This document shows, piece after piece, positions 6,810-8,806 of a stretch of DNA of 8,806 nucleotides (position 1 is its first letter; the number at the start of each line of letters is the position of its first letter). Below the pieces are notes generated by a model. The model did no database searches and had not been told where the DNA came from. It saw nothing but the letters and a program-made list of their open reading frames with translations. The position numbers were made by a program, and so were the translations under genes. Source of the stretch: DATKZH01 sp035528065 (GTDB lineage Bacteria > Planctomycetota > Planctomycetia > Pirellulales > Thermoguttaceae); the NCBI GenBank assembly GCA_035528065.1, contig DATKZH010000687.1, positions 1 to 8,806 of the forward strand. The letters are read 5' to 3'.

Positions 6810-8159
6810 ATGGCAGATCTACGCGGGAGGAAAAAGGTGACAGGCACCTTTTGCCTGAAAGGCCCGAAGGGTGCTTCGCACAAAAGGTGCCTGTCACCTT
6901 TTTCCTCGGCTCGCCGCGGCGTTACGCTGGTGGAATTGCTCGTGGTGATCGGGATCATGTTGATCCTCGCCACGATCGCCATCCCGGCGATGCGGCCGCT
7001 CACCGAGGGTCGCCGCGTTCGCGAGGCGGCCCGGGCAATCAACGTCTACCTCGGCCGGGCGCGGAGCCGGGCGATCGAGAGCGGGCGGCCCTGCGGCGTG
7101 ATGTTCGAGCGGCTCGAGCGCCAGCCGAATGCCTGCGTGCTCTTGCGCCAGGCCGAGGTCCCGCCGCCCTACTCGGGCGAGACTTCGGACAGCGCGGTGC
7201 GGCCTTACGCTCAGGCTGGCGGTTTCGTGAGGGTGCGCATTCGATATGGGCAATTCGCCAGCGGGCTCGTACGTCGTGGCGACACCGTCCGGCTCAATCG
7301 CCAAGGGCCGTTCTACAGCATCGTCGATTACCTTTCCGACAACAATCCGGCGGACAGCGTGAGTCCTCCGGCGGACCCCGGCGAAGACTTTCCGCTGGAC
7401 GCCAACAACCAGTTCATCGATTTCTACACGGGCGCTGTATTCGACCCCGCCGACCCGGAGCAGTGGGTGAGCAACCGATGTCTGACGCTCGCCGTGAGTT
7501 CGGACAGCGTCTCGGCGCTTCCCTGGGGGTCCGCGTCGATACCGGTGCCGTTTGAGATTCTCCGCCAGCCGGTCGCGTCGGCCGGGGCGCCCCTGCAATT
7601 GTCGCGGGGGGCGGTGATCGATCTGGACGCCTCGGGCCTGGATCGGCGACTGCCGTTCCAGTTGGTCGACCCGAGTGCACCGGACAACCCGCCCGTCAAT
7701 CCCTTGCCGCTCCCGTTGCCTTTGCCCTTAGGTGACCCGAGGTCGTGGCCGGTGATCGTGATGTTTTCGCCCAACGGATCGATCGACTCGGTTTACCATT
7801 ACGAGCTTCTATACGATACGTCGGGCGCGGTGGTCGGGGGACGGTACACGGCACGGCGCGCGGTCGAGCCGATCCATTTGATGGTGGGCAAGTGGGAGCG
7901 AATCCCGCCGCAGCCGGGGCTGGCGTCGCAGACGGACGACGGCCTGCCCAACTGGCAGGACGCGACGAACCTGTGGCTGGCGATCAGTCCCCAGACCGGG
8001 CTGGTCACGGTGGCCGAGCCCTCGACGTACTACGTGGACTCCACGGACGGCGAGTTGAAGGACAATTATGACCCGGTGACGAACCTGTCGGTGCCGGCGA
8101 CGCTCTACGACTCGCGTCGGCTCGCCCGGCAGGCCCAAGTCAGCAAGGGAGGACGTTGA
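6810..8159 (+). CDS. GspH/FimT-like minor prepilin with a repeat-extended leader
   Basis: Predicted minor pilin, 449 residues, far longer than typical GspH/FimT. The cleavage site is ARRG|VTLVELLVVIGIM: Gly37 before the cut, mature Val38, Glu5 at Glu42, hydrophobic helix about 38-61. Next comes REAARAINVYLGRARSRAIE (71-90) then SGRPCGVMF, a good match to the GspH/FimT pattern. VIVMFSPNGSID (315-326) is the usual C-terminal GspH-type block. Residues 298-307 are five Pro-Leu pairs. The leader is 37 residues because codons 6-33 are largely the inverted repeat at 6827-6907; without it the leader would be MADLRGARRG. The start ATG 6810 is 2 nt after the previous stop, with GAGGTGGA at 6796-6803. 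The frame is intact through the repeat, so the gene appears functional. Confidence 0.85.
   Translation: MADLRGRKKVTGTFCLKGPKGASHKRCLSPFSSARRGVTLVELLVVIGIMLILATIAIPAMRPLTEGRRVREAARAINVYLGRARSRAIESGRPCGVMFERLERQPNACVLLRQAEVPPPYSGETSDSAVRPYAQAGGFVRVRIRYGQFASGLVRRGDTVRLNRQGPFYSIVDYLSDNNPADSVSPPADPGEDFPLDANNQFIDFYTGAVFDPADPEQWVSNRCLTLAVSSDSVSALPWGSASIPVPFEILRQPVASAGAPLQLSRGAVIDLDASGLDRRLPFQLVDPSAPDNPPVNPLPLPLPLPLGDPRSWPVIVMFSPNGSIDSVYHYELLYDTSGAVVGGRYTARRAVEPIHLMVGKWERIPPQPGLASQTDDGLPNWQDATNLWLAISPQTGLVTVAEPSTYYVDSTDGELKDNYDPVTNLSVPATLYDSRRLARQAQVSKGGR
6827..6907. repeat. 81-nt REP/BIME-like inverted repeat inside the prepilin leader
   Basis: Two perfect 27-nt arms (6827-6853 and 6881-6907) are exact reverse complements, separated by a 27-nt loop. 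Each arm is itself an 8-bp palindrome, AAAAGGTG/CACCTTTT, around ACAGG (6840-6844) or CCTGT (6890-6894). The loop holds three small stems: GCC/GGC (6853-6863), CCC/GGG (6863-6871) and GTGC/GCAC (6871-6881). The total length is a multiple of three and the repeat is read in frame. GGTGACAGGCACC-type palindromes are, as I recall, dispersed repeats associated with REP-associated tyrosine transposases (RAYT) in several phyla. That family link is from memory; only one copy is present here. Confidence 0.8.
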
Positions 8160-8160
8160 G

Positions 8161-8806
8161 GTGAAACGCGCAAGCATGCCTTCCCCCGCCGGCCTTGTGC
8201 CGGCGGAAGGGGGTTTGACGACTACCCGGGCTAGTTTCCAAACCTGTACCCACCGGCACAAGGCCGGTGGGGAAGCGCGCCGGCGTCGGGCTCGGCGGGG
8301 CATCAGCCTGTTGGAGGTGCTGATTGCGATCGGCGTCCTCTCGATCGGGCTGTTGAGCGTGGCGGCCGTGATCCCGGTCGCCCGGCACGAGATGATCGAG
8401 GCGGCCAAGGCCGACCGCGGCTCCGCCTGCGGCCAGGCCGCGTTGCACGACGTCAAGGTCCGCGGGGCGCTCAACCCGGCCGATTGGCGCGGGTTTGACG
8501 GCGCCGGTTGGACGGCGATCGGGGCCAAGAGGCCGCCGCCGTCCGGCACGACCCCGCTCTACCACGACGCGCGGCGCGGGTTCGAGTTCGGCGAGTCGTA
8601 CGCCGTCGACCCGTTGTACGTCGCGGAGGCGACCAAGGTCACCGGAGTGAGCTCGACGCACCTGGCTGACTTCCCCTACAACCCGAGCAGCCCCGGCGCG
8701 CGCGTGGTCGCCGGGCTCCCTCTGCAAACGCGATGGACGCGGATGCAGCGGGTCACGTGGAGTCGCGTCGGCCTGGACGTGCTACTGGCGCAATCGGTAG
8801 TCAGGT
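8161..8806 (+). CDS. PilV/GspI-like minor prepilin, cut by window end
   Basis: This reading frame is open from the GTG at 8161 to the last base, giving 215 codons without a stop. The strong AAGGGAGGA at 8145-8153 sits 7 nt before the GTG, and the start is 1 nt after the previous stop. The cleavage site is RARRG|ISLLEVLIAIGVLSIGLLS: Gly47, mature Ile48, Glu5 at Glu52, hydrophobic helix about 48-74. The EVLIAIGVLSIGLL block is the PilV/GspI type, so this is probably a minor pilin of the tip complex. The downstream visible part has no motif I recognise. The leader is 47 residues because of the repeat pair at 8180-8275; without it the leader would be 15 residues (MKRASMPRRRRARRG). The C-terminus lies outside the window. 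Confidence 0.8.
   Translation, partial: MKRASMPSPAGLVPAEGGLTTTRASFQTCTHRHKAGGEARRRRARRGISLLEVLIAIGVLSIGLLSVAAVIPVARHEMIEAAKADRGSACGQAALHDVKVRGALNPADWRGFDGAGWTAIGAKRPPPSGTTPLYHDARRGFEFGESYAVDPLYVAEATKVTGVSSTHLADFPYNPSSPGARVVAGLPLQTRWTRMQRVTWSRVGLDVLLAQSVVR
8180..8275. repeat. 96-nt pair of inverted REP-like palindromes inside the prepilin leader
   Basis: The left unit is CCGCCGGC-CTTGT-GCCGGCGG (8186-8206), an 8-bp stem with a 5-nt loop. The right unit is CCCACCGGC-ACAAG-GCCGGTGGG (8249-8271), a 9-bp stem. They are inverted copies of each other, with flanking CTTCCCC (8180-8186) and GGGGAAG (8269-8275). The two copies differ by one indel and by a G/C versus A/T pair at matching stem positions, so each hairpin stays intact. 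Between them GGTTTG (8212-8217) pairs with CAAACC (8239-8244) around a further ACTA/TAGT dyad (8221-8235), continuing the nested symmetry. The whole element is a multiple of three and is translated in frame. It is unrelated in sequence to the repeat at 6827-6907. Confidence 0.75.

Noticed and set aside
6832..6852. Rho-independent terminator formed by the left arm (GGTG-ACAGG-CACC then TTTT)
   Set aside because: The GC stem is only 4 bp, it lies inside an open frame that continues for 1.3 kb, and the larger 27-bp pairing would compete with it.
6827..8275. CRISPR array or attachment sites
   Set aside because: The two palindromic elements differ in sequence, occur once each, have no regular spacers, and there are no cas or integrase genes in the window.

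Overview
The window is about 62% G+C by eye and carries seven protein genes, all on the + strand and tightly spaced. Together they encode the motor, platform and pilin part of a type IV pilus-like machine. The style of the pilin-like proteins suggests a Planctomycetota bacterium, probably near Pirellulales. They are long prepilins with AFTLVE or GFTLVE cleavage motifs, a DxDGDxLPEFxDAWGNP segment, and SAGPDG / AAGLDG C-terminal motifs. This assignment is inference from remembered family style, not from a database search.

Layout: a short upstream stretch (1-145) holds no assignable gene but has a centred dyad symmetry at 93-125. It is followed by pilT (146-1267, retraction ATPase), pilB/gspE (1344-3065, assembly ATPase with an N-terminal MshEN-type domain and a tetracysteine site) and pilC/gspF (3140-4468, inner-membrane platform). 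Gaps between these three are 74-76 nt. After a further 60-nt gap come four prepilin-type genes: 4529-5650, 5647-6807, 6810-8159, and 8161 to the window end (incomplete). They are joined by a 4-nt ATGA overlap, then 2-nt and 1-nt gaps. The first two look GspG-like (major pseudopilin style), the third GspH/FimT-like and the fourth PilV/GspI-like. This is the usual kit of a core pilin plus minor pilins that prime the fibre.

Working together, PilB would extrude pilin subunits through PilC, PilT would retract the fibre, and the minor prepilins would form the initiating tip. PilT points to a retractile type IV pilus rather than a pure type II secretion system. No prepilin peptidase, secretin or PilM/N/O genes lie in the window.

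The most unusual signal is in the last two prepilin genes. Each has a different long inverted-repeat (REP/BIME-like) element inserted in frame in the codons for the cleaved leader peptide, just upstream of the peptidase site. The first (6827-6907) is a perfect 27-bp inverted repeat around a 27-nt loop, 81 nt in all. Removing it in silico leaves an ordinary 10-residue leader, MADLRGARRG. The second (8180-8275) is a pair of GCCGGC-type palindromes in opposite orientation, 96 nt in all. Removing it leaves a 15-residue leader. Two unrelated repeat families at the same functional position, both of length divisible by three, suggest that the leader is a tolerated landing site, or that the elements act in the RNA. 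A second oddity is a roughly 30-residue hydrophobic insertion in the second cytoplasmic domain of PilC.
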